The position numbers were made by a program, and so were the translations under genes. Shown one piece after another: positions 1 to 10,086 of a stretch of 54,715 nt of DNA (positions are counted from its first letter, which is position 1; each line of letters begins with the position of its first letter). Under the pieces are notes generated by a model that saw only the letters and a program-made list of their open reading frames with translations, was not told the origin of the DNA and searched no databases. The stretch spans positions 1 to 54,715 of the forward strand of contig JAERTK010000153.1 in the NCBI GenBank assembly GCA_016844935.1. The letters run 5' to 3'. The DNA is from Desulfobacteraceae bacterium (GTDB lineage Bacteria; Desulfobacterota; DSM-4660; Desulfatiglandales; Desulfatiglandaceae).

Positions 1-59
1 AACCCCGAAGAGAGTTTATCCAGAACAATGCCATGGAAGTAACGGAATTGGATATATAA
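1..59 (+). CDS. gyrB: DNA gyrase subunit B, C-terminal end (partial)
   Basis: Only the last 18 codons are inside the window; whole codons begin at base 3 and the TAA is at 57-59. The peptide [18 protein letters not shown] ends in the way GyrB proteins do (RREFI...A...LDI). GyrB is the ATPase half of gyrase, and gyrA begins 32 bases downstream, which supports a gyrBA operon. The identification rests on this short tail plus its position. Confidence 0.85.
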   Translation, partial: PRREFIQNNAMEVTELDI

Positions 60-91
60 GAAATCATAAAAATTGGAGAAACCAAAATATT

Positions 92-2515
92 ATGCTGCAG
101 GATTTAGAACCTGAATTTGTAAACATTGAAGATGAGATGAAAAAATCTTATCTCGAATACTCCATGAGCGTTATCGTGGGCCGCGCACTGCCGGACATCC
201 GGGACGGGTTGAAGCCGGTTCACAGGCGCGTGCTCTTTGCCATGAACGATCTGAAGAATTATTTCAACAGACCGTTTAAAAAATCGGCAAGGGTTGTGGG
301 CGATGTCATCGGTAAATATCACCCCCACGGGGACAGCGCTGTATACGATACCATTGTTCGGATGGCGCAGGATTTTTCCCTGAGATACTGCCTGGTGGAT
401 GGTCAGGGAAACTTCGGGTCCGTGGATGGGGATCCTCCCGCCGCCATGCGGTACACCGAAGTTCGGATGACGCGAACGGCACAGGATTTTTTAGATGATC
501 TTGAAAAAGAGACCGTCGATTTCGCGCCCACCTATGATGGGACCCTCCTTGAACCGTTGGTCCTTCCCACAAAAGTACCCAATTTACTGGTCAATGGATC
601 TTCAGGAATCGCCGTTGGAATGGCGACCAACATCCCGCCGCACAGCCTCCGGGAAATCTGCGACGGCATTGAAATGGTTATTGATAACCCGGATGTTTCA
701 CTCGACGCGTTAATGACAGCCGTGCCGGGACCGGATTTTCCAACGTCCGGGTTTATTATCGGGAAAAAGGGAATTGTTGATGCGTACAGTACGGGAAGGG
801 GCATTATCAAGATCAGAGCCAGGGGGTTCGTGGAGACGTTCGCTCACAAAAAAGAAAGGATCATTGTCTCGGAAATTCCTTACCAGGTGAATAAGGGAAA
901 ACTGCTGGAAAAAATGGCGGCACAGGTGAGGGAAAAGAAAATAGAGGGCATCTCCGAAATTCGCGACGAGTCGGACAGAGACGGCATGCGCATCGTTATA
1001 GAAACAAAGCGAGATGCCCATGCGCTGGTCATACTGAACCAGCTCTATAAATACACCCAGATGGAGGTTTCCTTCGGCATCATTCTGTTGGCCATCGTCA
1101 ATGGGCGGCCGGAAATCCTGACCCTTAAAGGAATGATTGAGCATTTCATTAAGCATCGCCGGGAAGTGATCGTCAGGAGAACAATCTTTGAGTTGAAGAA
1201 AGCTGAAGCCCGGGCCCATATTCTGGAAGGTCTTAAAAAAGCCCTTGATTTCTTAGATGAAGTCATTGAGCTGATCCGATCCTCCTCTGATGCGAAAGAG
1301 GCCAAGGGAAGATTAATTTCGGAGTTTCAGTTCTCGGATATACAGGCCCAGGCCATCCTGGACATGAGACTGCAGCGGCTTACAGGGCTTGAACGGGAAA
1401 AAATTCATAACGAATATGAGGCGCTTTTAAAGGACATTGCCCACTATAAAGCCATTCTGGCCACACCTTCAATGGTTCTGGACATCATCAAGGAAGAACT
1501 GGCCCAAATCAAAGACGCTTACGGCGATGAACGGCGGACTGAGATTATCGAGGATGCCGAAGAGATCGATATGGAAGATCTCATAGCCGAAGAAGACATG
1601 GTGGTGACCATCAGTCACAAAGGGTATATTAAAAGAAATCCCATCAGCCTTTATCGCGCCCAGCGCCGGGGAGGGAAGGGTCTTACAGGGGCAAAACCGA
1701 AAGAAGAGGATTTTGTGGAACATCTCTTTGTGGCATCTTCCCACGATTCGTTTCTTTTTTTCAGCAACAAGGGCCGGGTGTACTGGAAAAAAGTTCATGG
1801 AATTCCGGAAGGGGGAAGAACCTCCAGAGGGAAGGCCATTGTCAATCTCCTGGATTTGAAAAAGGGCGAGCGCCTGGCCACCATACTCCCCATTCGAGAT
1901 TACGAAGAAGGGAAATACGTGGTCATGGCCACCAAAATGGGTCTGGTCAAGAAAACCGAACTCAAAGCGTACAGCCATCCCAGAAGTGTGGGGACCATTG
2001 GACTCAAGATTAAGGAAGACGATGAATTGATTGCTGTCAGGGTTTCCAGTGGTGAGCAGGATATTTTTCTGACCACCAAAGAAGGGAAATCCATCCGATT
2101 CAAAGAATCTGATTTGCGAAGCATGGGGAGAGTGGCTTCGGGTAATATCGGGATCAAGATGGCGCCGGGCAATGAAGTGGTGGGGATGGAAACCCTGGGT
2201 GAAGGGGCCACCATTCTGACGGTCACGGAAAACGGGTTTGGCAAAAGAACCAAAACGGATGAATACCGGACCCAGTCCAGAGCCGGAAAAGGCGTTATTA
2301 CCATCAAAACCAGTGAAAGAAACGGAACGGTTGTTTATTCCTATGAGGTGACGGACCAGGATGAACTGATGATTATTACGGGCCACGGGAAGATTATCCG
2401 AATAAGGGTTGCGGATATCTCGGTTATTGGGAGAAACACCCAAGGGGTAAAACTGATCAATCTCGGGGAAGGGGAAAAGGTTGTGGGTGTCGCCAAGATT
2501 ATGGAAGATGAATAG
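92..2515 (+). CDS. gyrA: DNA gyrase subunit A
   Basis: GyrA is the DNA breakage-reunion subunit of the A2B2 type II topoisomerase that introduces negative supercoils. The 807-residue length is normal. The N-terminal winged-helix region carries the active-site tyrosine in [10 protein letters not shown] (Tyr at about residue 121). The quinolone-determining segment GDSAVYD has the wild-type-like Ser82 and Asp86. The C-terminal beta-pinwheel contains an intact GyrA box, QRRGGKG, at about residues 524-530; this separates GyrA from ParC. It starts with ATG after a GGAGAAACC stretch and follows gyrB closely, so the two are probably co-transcribed. Nothing is missing from the expected domains. Confidence 0.97.
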   Translation: MLQDLEPEFVNIEDEMKKSYLEYSMSVIVGRALPDIRDGLKPVHRRVLFAMNDLKNYFNRPFKKSARVVGDVIGKYHPHGDSAVYDTIVRMAQDFSLRYCLVDGQGNFGSVDGDPPAAMRYTEVRMTRTAQDFLDDLEKETVDFAPTYDGTLLEPLVLPTKVPNLLVNGSSGIAVGMATNIPPHSLREICDGIEMVIDNPDVSLDALMTAVPGPDFPTSGFIIGKKGIVDAYSTGRGIIKIRARGFVETFAHKKERIIVSEIPYQVNKGKLLEKMAAQVREKKIEGISEIRDESDRDGMRIVIETKRDAHALVILNQLYKYTQMEVSFGIILLAIVNGRPEILTLKGMIEHFIKHRREVIVRRTIFELKKAEARAHILEGLKKALDFLDEVIELIRSSSDAKEAKGRLISEFQFSDIQAQAILDMRLQRLTGLEREKIHNEYEALLKDIAHYKAILATPSMVLDIIKEELAQIKDAYGDERRTEIIEDAEEIDMEDLIAEEDMVVTISHKGYIKRNPISLYRAQRRGGKGLTGAKPKEEDFVEHLFVASSHDSFLFFSNKGRVYWKKVHGIPEGGRTSRGKAIVNLLDLKKGERLATILPIRDYEEGKYVVMATKMGLVKKTELKAYSHPRSVGTIGLKIKEDDELIAVRVSSGEQDIFLTTKEGKSIRFKESDLRSMGRVASGNIGIKMAPGNEVVGMETLGEGATILTVTENGFGKRTKTDEYRTQSRAGKGVITIKTSERNGTVVYSYEVTDQDELMIITGHGKIIRIRVADISVIGRNTQGVKLINLGEGEKVVGVAKIMEDE

Positions 2516-2572
2516 GCTTAAATTGAACGGGTAGAAGCCGGATAAAAGGCCCTTTCGAAAGGAACGTAATCT

Positions 2573-3598
2573 GTGGCGGACGTTGAATTGACGAAAATCG
2601 CGGTAATCGGCGCGGGGAGTTGGGGAACCGCGCTGGCCAACCTTCTGGCGGAAAAGGAAGGGGTTGATGTGGCTCTGTGGGCCCGCGAAAAAGAGGTTTA
2701 CGAGGAAATAAAGGCGATCCATACCAATCATCTTTTCTTGCCGGATGTGCAGCTGGCCCCCACCTTGAAATGTGCCTGCCGTTTTGATGACGTGTTACAT
2801 GAAAAGCAACTGGTTTTGCTGGCGGTTCCGTCACATGTGTTTCGGGAAGTCCTGCAAGGGCTGAAGCCCCATTTGACACCTGACATGTCCGTCATGATGG
2901 CCACCAAGGGGATTGAGAATGACTCTTTGATGATCATGAGCCAGGTGGTTGAAGCGGTTTTGGGGCCGCGTGTTTTGACCCGCTTTGCCTGTCTTGGGGG
3001 ACCTAGTTTTGCCACAGAGGTCAGTCGGAAATTTCCCACGGCGGTGAGCGTAGCGTGCAAAAACCCAAGCCACGGAGAGAGGGTTCAGAGGCTTTTTTCA
3101 ACGGGTTTTTTTCGGGTTTACCTGAGCGGCGATGTGGTGGGAACACAGTTGGGTGGGGCGCTTAAAAACGTGATTGCCATTGCAGCGGGTGTGTCGGACG
3201 GACTCAATTTCGGGCATAACGCGCGAGCCGCACTGATCACCAGGGGGCTTGCCGAGATTACGCGGCTGGGGGTAAAAATGGGATCCAACCCCCACACCTT
3301 CGCGGGACTGGCGGGTATGGGCGACCTGGTTCTGACGTGTACCGGGGATTTGAGCCGAAACAGGACGGTGGGACTACAGGTGGGAAAGGGGAAAACCGTT
3401 CATGAAATTACCGCCCGTACGAACATGGTGGCTGAAGGGATTAAGACGGCCAAGTCTGCTTACCAGCTATCAAAAAAAGAGAATGTGAGCATGCCCATTG
3501 TCCAGCAGGTGTACGAAATTCTGTATGAGAATAAGGACCCGCAGCAGGCGGTCAGAGAACTCATGAGCCGGGATTTAAAAGCCGAGCTGGATTACTAG
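2573..3598 (+). CDS. gpsA: NAD(P)-dependent glycerol-3-phosphate dehydrogenase
   Basis: GpsA reduces dihydroxyacetone phosphate to sn-glycerol 3-phosphate, the backbone for phospholipids, in the cytoplasm. The 341 residues hold the Rossmann motif GAGSWGTALA at about residues 13-22, the GGPSFATEV loop, the catalytic-lysine segment GGALKNVIAIAAG, and the NARAALITRGLAE helix of the C-terminal domain. The start is GTG, placed seven bases after AAAGGAACG; no ATG in frame gives the full nucleotide-binding fold. It lies 57 bases after gyrA on the same strand. The product feeds PlsY, which is also encoded in this window. Confidence 0.95.
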   Translation: MADVELTKIAVIGAGSWGTALANLLAEKEGVDVALWAREKEVYEEIKAIHTNHLFLPDVQLAPTLKCACRFDDVLHEKQLVLLAVPSHVFREVLQGLKPHLTPDMSVMMATKGIENDSLMIMSQVVEAVLGPRVLTRFACLGGPSFATEVSRKFPTAVSVACKNPSHGERVQRLFSTGFFRVYLSGDVVGTQLGGALKNVIAIAAGVSDGLNFGHNARAALITRGLAEITRLGVKMGSNPHTFAGLAGMGDLVLTCTGDLSRNRTVGLQVGKGKTVHEITARTNMVAEGIKTAKSAYQLSKKENVSMPIVQQVYEILYENKDPQQAVRELMSRDLKAELDY

Positions 3599-3621
3599 GA
3601 TTTTTCCTGGCATGGTGTTTC

Positions 3622-4470
3622 ATGGAAAGTGAAACCTTGAAAAAGGAAAAATCCGACTATTCTGAACCTTTCGACCTGGATGTTTTGTTGGGCGCATTGA
3701 AAAAAGGCATTTTCGGCAAAAATGTTATTTTCAGAGACACCATCGGGTCCACCAACGTTTTCTTGAAGGAACTTGCGCAACGGGATCTCCCCGAAGGAAC
3801 AGTGGTGGTTGCAGATGAGCAAAGTGCGGGCTTGGGTAGACTGGGTAGACAGTGGTTTTCAAAAAAGGGTGAAAACCTTCTTTTTTCCATTTTGCTGCGC
3901 CCCCGGATACCCCCGAACCGATTGTTTGTTTTGACCATGGTCCTAGCGCTGGCCGGAATTGATGCGGTGCAAAAGATGAGCGGCATAAGCGCCAAGATCA
4001 AATGGCCCAACGATATTTACATCGGGGAAAAGAAACTGGGGGGAATTCTAACGGAATTCGCGGTTAAGCAGGGGGTTGTAGAGTACGTGGTTCTGGGAAT
4101 GGGGCTGAACGTTAACTGGTCTCCGCAAGCGGAACATCGGCTACTGTATCCGACGTCAAGTATTTTCTTGGAAACCCATAAAAAGGTATCAAGAGAACGT
4201 CTCCTCGGTAATCTATTGAAACGATTTGAAGCTTTTTATGAGGAAGTTTTGGGCGAAGTGAACCCAGGCGAAGGGTTCTACAAAAGATGGAACGAAAAAT
4301 CAGCTATTCTGGAAAAATCAGTGGTCATAGAAACGGGAAAAGAACGCGTTGAAGGCGTTGCGGCAGGTATTGATCAGGACGGCGCTTTGACCCTCATTAC
4401 CACGGAGGGGCTTGAAAGAAAGTTTGTGTGCGGCGATGTTTCCGTTCAATTGAATGCATCTGAGGTTTGA
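3622..4470 (+). CDS. birA: Biotin--[acetyl-CoA-carboxylase] ligase, HTH-less
   Basis: The enzyme activates biotin with ATP and attaches it to the biotin carboxyl carrier protein and other acceptors. Its 282 residues contain the biotin/AMP loop AGLGRLGRQW, the ligase motif KWPNDIYIG, GGIL, and a C-terminal SH3-like domain. No N-terminal winged-helix DNA-binding domain is seen: the first 40 residues run straight into the ligase domain (IGSTN...). It is therefore a monofunctional (group I) BirA that should not act as a biotin repressor. It follows gpsA by 23 bases. A biotin ECF transporter lies at the far end of the window. Confidence 0.93.
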   Translation: MESETLKKEKSDYSEPFDLDVLLGALKKGIFGKNVIFRDTIGSTNVFLKELAQRDLPEGTVVVADEQSAGLGRLGRQWFSKKGENLLFSILLRPRIPPNRLFVLTMVLALAGIDAVQKMSGISAKIKWPNDIYIGEKKLGGILTEFAVKQGVVEYVVLGMGLNVNWSPQAEHRLLYPTSSIFLETHKKVSRERLLGNLLKRFEAFYEEVLGEVNPGEGFYKRWNEKSAILEKSVVIETGKERVEGVAAGIDQDGALTLITTEGLERKFVCGDVSVQLNASEV

Positions 4471-4514
4471 ACTTTTTGCAAGGGGAAATTTCTAGTGAGG
4501 GGGGAATCTCGAGT

Positions 4515-4685
4515 ATGGGAACCATTCAGCCGGAAGGGGAAAATGTCAGGCAGGCCATCAAATGGATATCAGAGAATTTGAAGGCAGATCAAACCCAGAC
4601 GCCCGGAAAATTCATCGAAGAGGCAGGCGCACGTTTTAATCTGTCCCCTAAGGATGAAGAATTTTTAAGGTCTTTTTATAAATAG
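4515..4685 (+). CDS. Small conserved-looking protein after birA
   Basis: A 56-residue acidic, helical protein (begins MGTIQPEGENVRQAIKWIS, ends LSPKDEEFLRSFYK). The frame is open back to a TTG at 4467 that overlaps the birA stop, but the ATG at 4515 follows GTGAGGGGGG and begins at the part that reads like a folded domain, so I chose it. There are no membrane segments or cysteines. The family is not one I can name, and no function is claimed. It is probably the last gene of the gyrB-gyrA-gpsA-birA run, since about 215 AT-rich bases without a gene follow it. Confidence 0.6.
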   Translation: MGTIQPEGENVRQAIKWISENLKADQTQTPGKFIEEAGARFNLSPKDEEFLRSFYK

Positions 4686-4901
4686 CTTCATATATGCGAA
4701 ATATTATCGCAGTGCTTATGTAAATAGTTTCATAGTATGCTTACAATAAAATAATTCCCTTCTCTTTAACTAAAAACGCGTGTTTTCAGCGTTGTTAAAA
4801 AACTCTAGCCTTATTCGTGAGTGAGCTTGTTAAGCTTGATTAACTAGCGTGTCTGCAAGTTCACCTGAATTTTCACATCATATGATTCTAGGAGGATAAC
4901 T

Positions 4902-5843
4902 TTGGCCAATAAGATACGGATTGCCGTTCTTTCGGGCGGGTGGTCTAAAGAAAGAAGTGTTTCCATCAAAAGTGGCAAGGCTGTTCTGGGTGCTCTGGAT
5001 GAAAAGAAGTATCACATTGTGTCTTTTGATCCGAAAGAGGACCTCAATGTTTTATGGCAGCAGAGAAAGCAGCTGGATTTGGTATTTAACCTTCTGCATG
5101 GGAAATTCGGAGAAGATGGCCGGATTCAAGGACTCCTTGAGATTTTCGGTATTCCCTTTGTGGGATCGGGTGTTTTGGCCAGTGCAATGGCCATGAATAA
5201 GCGGGTGACCAAGGAGGTATATCGAAATGTAGGCCTGCAAGTGCCTGAAGACATCATCTTGAAGAAAGGGGAAGCGTTTTCAATAGACAAAATTATAAGC
5301 GTTCTGGGAACACCCATTGTCATAAAACCGGTGAGCGAAGGTTCCAGCATCGGTATCTCCATTATGGAAAATGAACGCGACATTGGAGCGGGTATTGAAA
5401 AAGCATTCCAATTTGACCTTGAGGTGGTACTTGAGGAATATATATCCGGACGGGAAATTACCTGTGCGGTATTGGGGGGAAAGGAGCTTGAGACGCTGCC
5501 GCTGGTGGAAATTATGCCAAAAGATACGCACCGATTTTTTGACTTCGATGCAAAATATACCCCCGGTGAGACCACCGAAATCTGTCCTGCGAAAATCGAA
5601 TCTCATCTTCAAACAAGGGCTTTTGAAATAGCCAAAAATGCCCACCGTGCTCTAAATTGTAAAGATTGGAGCCGAACGGATATGATTGTAAGGGACAATG
5701 AAATCTACCTGCTGGAAACGAATACCATTCCCGGCATGACGGAAACAAGCCTGGTTCCGCTCGCCGCAAAGGGAAAAGGATGGACCTTGAGGGATCTGTT
5801 GGATCGAATGATTAGCACGTGTATGGCGGAAATCGATTCTTGA
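4902..5843 (+). CDS. ddl: D-alanine--D-alanine ligase
   Basis: Ddl joins two D-alanines using ATP to make the terminal dipeptide of the peptidoglycan stem. The 313-residue ATP-grasp protein shows the N-terminal LSGGWSKERSVS substrate loop, LLHGKFGEDG, the ATP-lid EGSSIGIS, and the C-terminal metal/substrate motif NTIPGMTETSLVP. The start is TTG, seven bases after a perfect GGAGG at 4891-4895; no better ATG exists. It appears to be a single-gene unit, with an AT-rich leader upstream and the parS palindrome between its end and the convergent ribBA. Confidence 0.95.
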   Translation: MANKIRIAVLSGGWSKERSVSIKSGKAVLGALDEKKYHIVSFDPKEDLNVLWQQRKQLDLVFNLLHGKFGEDGRIQGLLEIFGIPFVGSGVLASAMAMNKRVTKEVYRNVGLQVPEDIILKKGEAFSIDKIISVLGTPIVIKPVSEGSSIGISIMENERDIGAGIEKAFQFDLEVVLEEYISGREITCAVLGGKELETLPLVEIMPKDTHRFFDFDAKYTPGETTEICPAKIESHLQTRAFEIAKNAHRALNCKDWSRTDMIVRDNEIYLLETNTIPGMTETSLVPLAAKGKGWTLRDLLDRMISTCMAEIDS

Positions 5844-5887
5844 AGCACCAGGGCTTATTCGGTTTATCATTTTAATTTAGGAAAGGC

Positions 5888-5913
5888 GCCAATGTTTCAC
5901 GTGAAACATTGGC
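5888..5913. promoter_or_regulatory. parS: parS centromere-like site for ParB
   Basis: A perfect 26-bp palindrome with no spacer. Its 16-bp core at 5893-5908 is TGTTTCACGTGAAACA, the consensus parS sequence bound by chromosomal ParB. The symmetry extends five bases further on each side (GCCAA/TTGGC). It lies in the 83-base gap between the convergent ddl and ribBA genes, about 6.2 kb from parB. There is no T-run on either side, so it is not an intrinsic terminator. ParB loads at such sites and spreads; parS sites cluster near chromosome origins. Confidence 0.95.
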
Positions 5914-5926
5914 ATATGGCATTGTT

Positions 5927-7087
5927 TTAAGACTTCCTGGCATCCTCGATGACAATGGGCATTTGTTCGGTTTCCATGGGAACCCGCCCTACCATCTTTA
6001 GATCATAACCTTCAAGGCCCTTGATTTTTTTTGGGTTATTGGTCAGGAGGCGCATCTTTTTTACACCTAATGCCACCAGTATCTGGGCGCCCACACCGTA
6101 GTTTCGCAAATCCGCTTCCAGGCACCCCTCCTTATGGGATTCAGAAATGGTTTGCCCGTCTTCTTCAAGCATTTTGTATCGCGCTAGCCTCAAACCCCTT
6201 CCTTCCTGCTGGATGTAGATAATGACTCCCTGCTCTTCCTGTTGTACCAGTTCCATGGCTTTATCCAGTTTGGCGCGGCAGTCGCACCTGAGGGAGTTGA
6301 ATATATCGCCGGGGGTGCATTGGGAGTGGACGCGAACCAGAATTTCCTGTTCGGGATCGATATCCCCTTTCACTAACACCAGGTGCTCGTGGGCGTCAAT
6401 ATCGTTTACAAAGGCCAAGGCCCGGAATTCACCTTGCGGTGTGGGGAGAAGGGTCTCGGCGGCCAGGTGAACAAATGATTCCGTGCGCATTCGATATTCA
6501 ATAATGTCGGCAACGCTGGCAATTTTGAGGTTGTGTTCTTCAGCAAAAACCTCCAGGTCCGGCATGCGTGCCATGGTGCCGTCATCCTTCATTATTTCAC
6601 AGATAACACCCGCGGGTTTCAACCCTGCGAGGCGCGCCAGATCAACGGACCCTTCCGTCTGCCCGGTCCTGAAAAGCACACCCCCTCGCCGTGCCCTTAA
6701 GGGGAAAACGTGACCCGGTTGAACCAGGTCTTCCGGTTTGGCATCATCGGCAACCGCGACAGCAATGGTTCGGGCCCGATCAGCGGCGGAAATTCCTGTG
6801 GTTACACCGGTGCGAGCCCCAATGGAAATGGCAAATGCGGTTTCAAAAGGGGAGCAGTTATCCGTCACCATCTGGGGCAGTTTAAGGTTTTCAAGAAGAT
6901 GGGGAGCCATGGGCAGGCAGATAAGGCCGCGGCCGTAAGTGGCCATGAAGTTGATGGCTTCGGGTGTGGCTTTTTCTGCGGCCATGGTCAGGTCGCCTTC
7001 ATTTTCACGGTCTTCATCATCCACCAGGATGATCATTTTTCCTTCTTTTAAATCTTCCAGAACTTCTTCTATGGTCGCTAAAGGCAT
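5927..7087 (-). CDS. ribBA: Bifunctional DHBP synthase / GTP cyclohydrolase II
   Basis: RibBA makes both riboflavin precursors: 3,4-dihydroxy-2-butanone 4-phosphate from ribulose 5-phosphate (N-terminal RibB domain, about residues 1-200) and the diaminopyrimidine from GTP (C-terminal RibA domain). Visible RibB motifs are [21 protein letters not shown] and GHVFPLRA. RibA has the zinc cysteines in [26 protein letters not shown], and the Asp/Arg pair in EADLRNYG. Two oddities: the usual GHTE of RibB reads GQTEGS, and the stretch after QEGRG lacks the common DTVEAN motif. Catalysis by either half should therefore be treated as likely rather than certain. ATG start with GGAG ten bases upstream. 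No FMN riboswitch was seen upstream. Confidence 0.9.
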   Translation of the reverse strand: MPLATIEEVLEDLKEGKMIILVDDEDRENEGDLTMAAEKATPEAINFMATYGRGLICLPMAPHLLENLKLPQMVTDNCSPFETAFAISIGARTGVTTGISAADRARTIAVAVADDAKPEDLVQPGHVFPLRARRGGVLFRTGQTEGSVDLARLAGLKPAGVICEIMKDDGTMARMPDLEVFAEEHNLKIASVADIIEYRMRTESFVHLAAETLLPTPQGEFRALAFVNDIDAHEHLVLVKGDIDPEQEILVRVHSQCTPGDIFNSLRCDCRAKLDKAMELVQQEEQGVIIYIQQEGRGLRLARYKMLEEDGQTISESHKEGCLEADLRNYGVGAQILVALGVKKMRLLTNNPKKIKGLEGYDLKMVGRVPMETEQMPIVIEDARKS

Positions 7088-7120
7088 AACAAAAAAATCT
7101 CCGAGGTTTATGTGAAGGCA

Positions 7121-7153
7121 TTCAATTTGAACAATTGAAATACCGCCAATTGT
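7121..7153. repeat. Overlapping inverted repeats upstream of ribBA
   Basis: Two interleaved inverted repeats lie about 35-65 bases upstream of the ribBA start: TTCAATT...AATTGAA (7121-7139) and ACAATTG...CAATTGT (7131-7153). They could be an operator for ribBA. They are AT-rich and short, so chance is not excluded, and no known regulator motif was recognised. Confidence 0.3.
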
Positions 7154-7289
7154 TTTTCTAAATCATCAGCCGCGGAGTCTACTTTAAAAGCTCTATCCTG
7201 GCAATGATTTATCGTATGTGTAGGATTGCTTGTTTGTCGTTACCAATTCAAAATATCGTCAACCGTAACCTGTGAACATATTATGATCG

Positions 7290-9317
7290 CTATCCCAAAA
7301 GTGCTTCGGCCTTTTGCACAACCGCATCAACGGTAAAATCAAAGACCCGGAAAAGATCTTTTGCCGGGGCGGAAGCGCCGAATCGGTTCATCCCCATAAT
7401 AGCACCTTTAGAACCGGTAAAGCGCTCCCAACCGAGCGGGCTACCGGCCTCCACGGCAATGCGCAGCGGTATATGAGGCGGAAACACCCGGTGTCGATAA
7501 GCTTCCGGCTGGGCTTCAAAACGCTCCCAGGATGGGATGTTCACCATGCGGACCTTTACTCCCCTGGCCGTCAACTGTTCATGGGCACCGATAATGAGAT
7601 GGACTTCAGCCCCGGTGGCCATAAGGATCAAATCAGGTTCACCGTCTTTGGAATCCGCCAGGATATAAGCGCCTTTTTGGAGCCCATGGGCAGGCTCATA
7701 TTTCGAACGATCTATGACCGGCAGACCCTGACGGCTTAAAATCAAAGCACAGGGGCCATTTTGGTTGGACAGCGCCAGCCCCCAGGCCTCAACGGTTTCC
7801 TCGGCGTCGGCGGGACGAACCACCGTCATATTTGGAATGGCACGAAGACTTGCCAGGTGTTCAATGGGTTGGTGCGTGGGACCATCTTCCCCAAGGCCGA
7901 TGGAGTCGTGCGTAAATACGTAGATGACCGGGAGCCCCATGAGGGCGGCCAGCCGAATGGCCGGGCGCATATAGTCGGAAAAGACCAGAAAAGTGCCGCC
8001 GTAAGGAATTAAGGCTTTACTGAGGGCCATGCCGTTTAAGATGGCGCCCATGGCATGCTCCCGGATGCCGAAGCGGATATTGGGGCCGCCGTCTTCTTTG
8101 AATTCACCAAATTCTTTCAGGTAGGTATTGTTGGAAGGGGCCAGGTCGGCGGAGCCACCAACAAGTCCAGGGAGGAAGGGTTTGACGGCGGCCAGCACCT
8201 GGCCGGATGCTTTTCGTGTGGCAATGTTCCCCTGGTCCACTGCAAAATGCGGCAACGCGCCATGCCATTTGGAAGCATCGGGCGCTTTGTGCATGGCCTG
8301 CCATTCCTGTGCCAGGTCCGGATGTTTTTTCTGGTAACCGGAGTATAGGGTCAGCCATTCATTTTCCAGACCGTCGCCGCGATCAAGGGCCTGGCGGAAA
8401 ACGGAAAGAACCTCTTTGGGAACCAGGAAGGTTGGTTCTTCGGGCCAGCCACAATTTTCCTTGGTCAATAAAACCTCTTCTTCGCCAAGTGGCGCACCGT
8501 GAGCATCGGGTGTATCCTGTTTGTTGGGGCTACCCCAGGCAATATGGGTTCGCGCGATAATTAAGGACGGACGTGATGATTCTTGCCGGGCGTTTTTAAG
8601 GGCGTCATGGATGTGGGGCAAATCATACCCGTCCACCCGTTGCACCTGCCAGTTATAAGCTTCAAAACGACGTGCTACATCCTCGGTAAAGGTAATACCG
8701 GTGGTACCCTCAATGGTAATTTTGTTGTCCAGATAGATGTAAATGAGCTTTCCAAGACCCAGGTCCCCTGCCATGGAAGCTGCCTCCGATGAAAGGCCCT
8801 CCATCATATCGCCATCGCTCACAAGGGCGTAAATAAAGTGATCCACCAGAGGAAAATCAGGCCTGTTGAACCGGCTGGCGAGAAAGCGTTCCGCCATGGC
8901 CATGCCCACGCCGGTGGCAAAACCCTGACCCAGGGGTCCGGTGGTGGTTTCTACACCGGGGGCGCAACCATATTCAGGATGGCCCGGGGTAGGACTATCC
9001 AACTGGCGGAATTCTTTTAAAGCGTCGAGCGAAAGGGCATAGCCCGTGAGATGGAGCATTGCGTAAAGAAGCATGGATCCGTGGCCGGCAGACAGAACGA
9101 AGCGATCGCGGTTGGGCCAATCAGGATTTCCGGGGTTATACTTCATGGCGCGGGTCCACAACACATAGGCCAGTTCGGATGCCTCCATGGGCATTCCCGG
9201 ATGGCCGGAATTGGCCTTCTGCACCCCGTCCACCGCAAGAAACCGGATGGTGTTGATGCATTCTTTTTCAAGCTTATCTGTAATGCCGCTTTGCCTGTTC
9301 AACGTATTCGTGGTCAT
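7290..9317 (-). CDS. tkt: Transketolase
   Basis: A thiamine-diphosphate enzyme moving two-carbon ketol units between sugar phosphates in the pentose phosphate pathway; it works in the cytoplasm. The 675 residues form one full-length chain. The ThDP-binding segment VSDGDMMEG...[10 protein letters not shown] is near residues 165-200. The pyrimidine domain has [16 protein letters not shown] and [19 protein letters not shown] is recognisable (as [17 protein letters not shown]). The C-terminal domain ends near AEALLG. The ATG at 9317 follows GAAGAGGAACAATC. It is on the same strand as ribBA, about 200 bases upstream of it; co-transcription is possible but not shown. Confidence 0.96.
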   Translation of the reverse strand: MTTNTLNRQSGITDKLEKECINTIRFLAVDGVQKANSGHPGMPMEASELAYVLWTRAMKYNPGNPDWPNRDRFVLSAGHGSMLLYAMLHLTGYALSLDALKEFRQLDSPTPGHPEYGCAPGVETTTGPLGQGFATGVGMAMAERFLASRFNRPDFPLVDHFIYALVSDGDMMEGLSSEAASMAGDLGLGKLIYIYLDNKITIEGTTGITFTEDVARRFEAYNWQVQRVDGYDLPHIHDALKNARQESSRPSLIIARTHIAWGSPNKQDTPDAHGAPLGEEEVLLTKENCGWPEEPTFLVPKEVLSVFRQALDRGDGLENEWLTLYSGYQKKHPDLAQEWQAMHKAPDASKWHGALPHFAVDQGNIATRKASGQVLAAVKPFLPGLVGGSADLAPSNNTYLKEFGEFKEDGGPNIRFGIREHAMGAILNGMALSKALIPYGGTFLVFSDYMRPAIRLAALMGLPVIYVFTHDSIGLGEDGPTHQPIEHLASLRAIPNMTVVRPADAEETVEAWGLALSNQNGPCALILSRQGLPVIDRSKYEPAHGLQKGAYILADSKDGEPDLILMATGAEVHLIIGAHEQLTARGVKVRMVNIPSWERFEAQPEAYRHRVFPPHIPLRIAVEAGSPLGWERFTGSKGAIMGMNRFGASAPAKDLFRVFDFTVDAVVQKAEALLG

Positions 9318-9483
9318 TGATTGTTCCTCTTCATGGGGTCTTTTTGAGCGCGTTCAAGAAGAATAAACGGTTAACTATCGGTAATTACTGGCTATTTATG
9401 CTTTCGCGCCCGAGGGCAGGAAGCAGATCCGAGCATTGATTCTTGAGAGTCCAGTAGCTGACACATAAAAATCCGACATGGAA

Positions 9484-10086
9484 TCAGTCATCCTCATGGG
9501 CCGTGAAATCCAGCGCCATTTCAAAAGCGGACCGGGTGAAAGCCAGAACGCGATGAAAATCCTCGTCGGACAATGTTCTGGCCCGATCGTGGCCTCGATA
9601 GATATTGATAAACTGCCGCTCCCGCTCCAGTTGAACCGGCAGCCTTCCCATACCCCACTTTTCGAGGACTTCCCATACCTCAGGATTGTAGGTGCGGGTC
9701 AGCTTGATGATAAACGGGATGGGGTCGTGGCGGGCGAGCAAGGCGGCCAGGCGTAGAATCAACTCAAATGAAAGGGTTGCGGCGCCGTTTTCAACAGCGG
9801 CCAGAAATGACGCATCAGCAAGCTGGATGGTGCGACTGACATCTTTCCGGGTCAGACCCGCAACCTCCCTGAGATCCCTCAGATAAGCACCTGCCTCTTC
9901 GATCAATTTAACCTGTTCAGGAGAATTGAGAACGGCTTTTCCAACCATTTCCGATACCATGGCGCCCTTGGAAACCAGTTTCATGGCCGTGGACGTCATG
10001 TTCAACAACATCTGGACAATGGAGCGTTGATCCTTGGGATAAGGTTCAAGAATTTCTTTCGGGATTTCAGGTGCTTCAGTTTCCAT
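9484..10086 (-). CDS. XRE-type helix-turn-helix protein
   Basis: A 200-residue protein with a central XRE-like helix-turn-helix (about residues 88-145: YLRDLREVAGLTRKDVSRTI...FLAAVENGAATLSFELILRLAALLA). The flanking helical regions are not recognised, and there is no membrane segment. Its start codon overlaps the stop of the upstream MBL-fold hydrolase by one base (TAATG), implying translational coupling and a shared function. DNA binding is inferred from the HTH; target and ligand are unknown. Confidence 0.75.
   Translation of the reverse strand: METEAPEIPKEILEPYPKDQRSIVQMLLNMTSTAMKLVSKGAMVSEMVGKAVLNSPEQVKLIEEAGAYLRDLREVAGLTRKDVSRTIQLADASFLAAVENGAATLSFELILRLAALLARHDPIPFIIKLTRTYNPEVWEVLEKWGMGRLPVQLERERQFINIYRGHDRARTLSDEDFHRVLAFTRSAFEMALDFTAHEDD

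Noticed and set aside
1469..2731. A 420-codon minus-strand frame under gyrA
   Set aside because: Antisense to conserved GyrA coding sequence; long only because of codon bias in gyrA.
5888..5913. The palindrome considered as a terminator for ddl and ribBA
   Set aside because: No T-run on either side and an exact match to parS, so a centromere site is the better reading.
7088..7289. FMN riboswitch upstream of ribBA
   Set aside because: The conserved AGGGGCAGGG and GCC...CCGACAG segments are not present in the leader.
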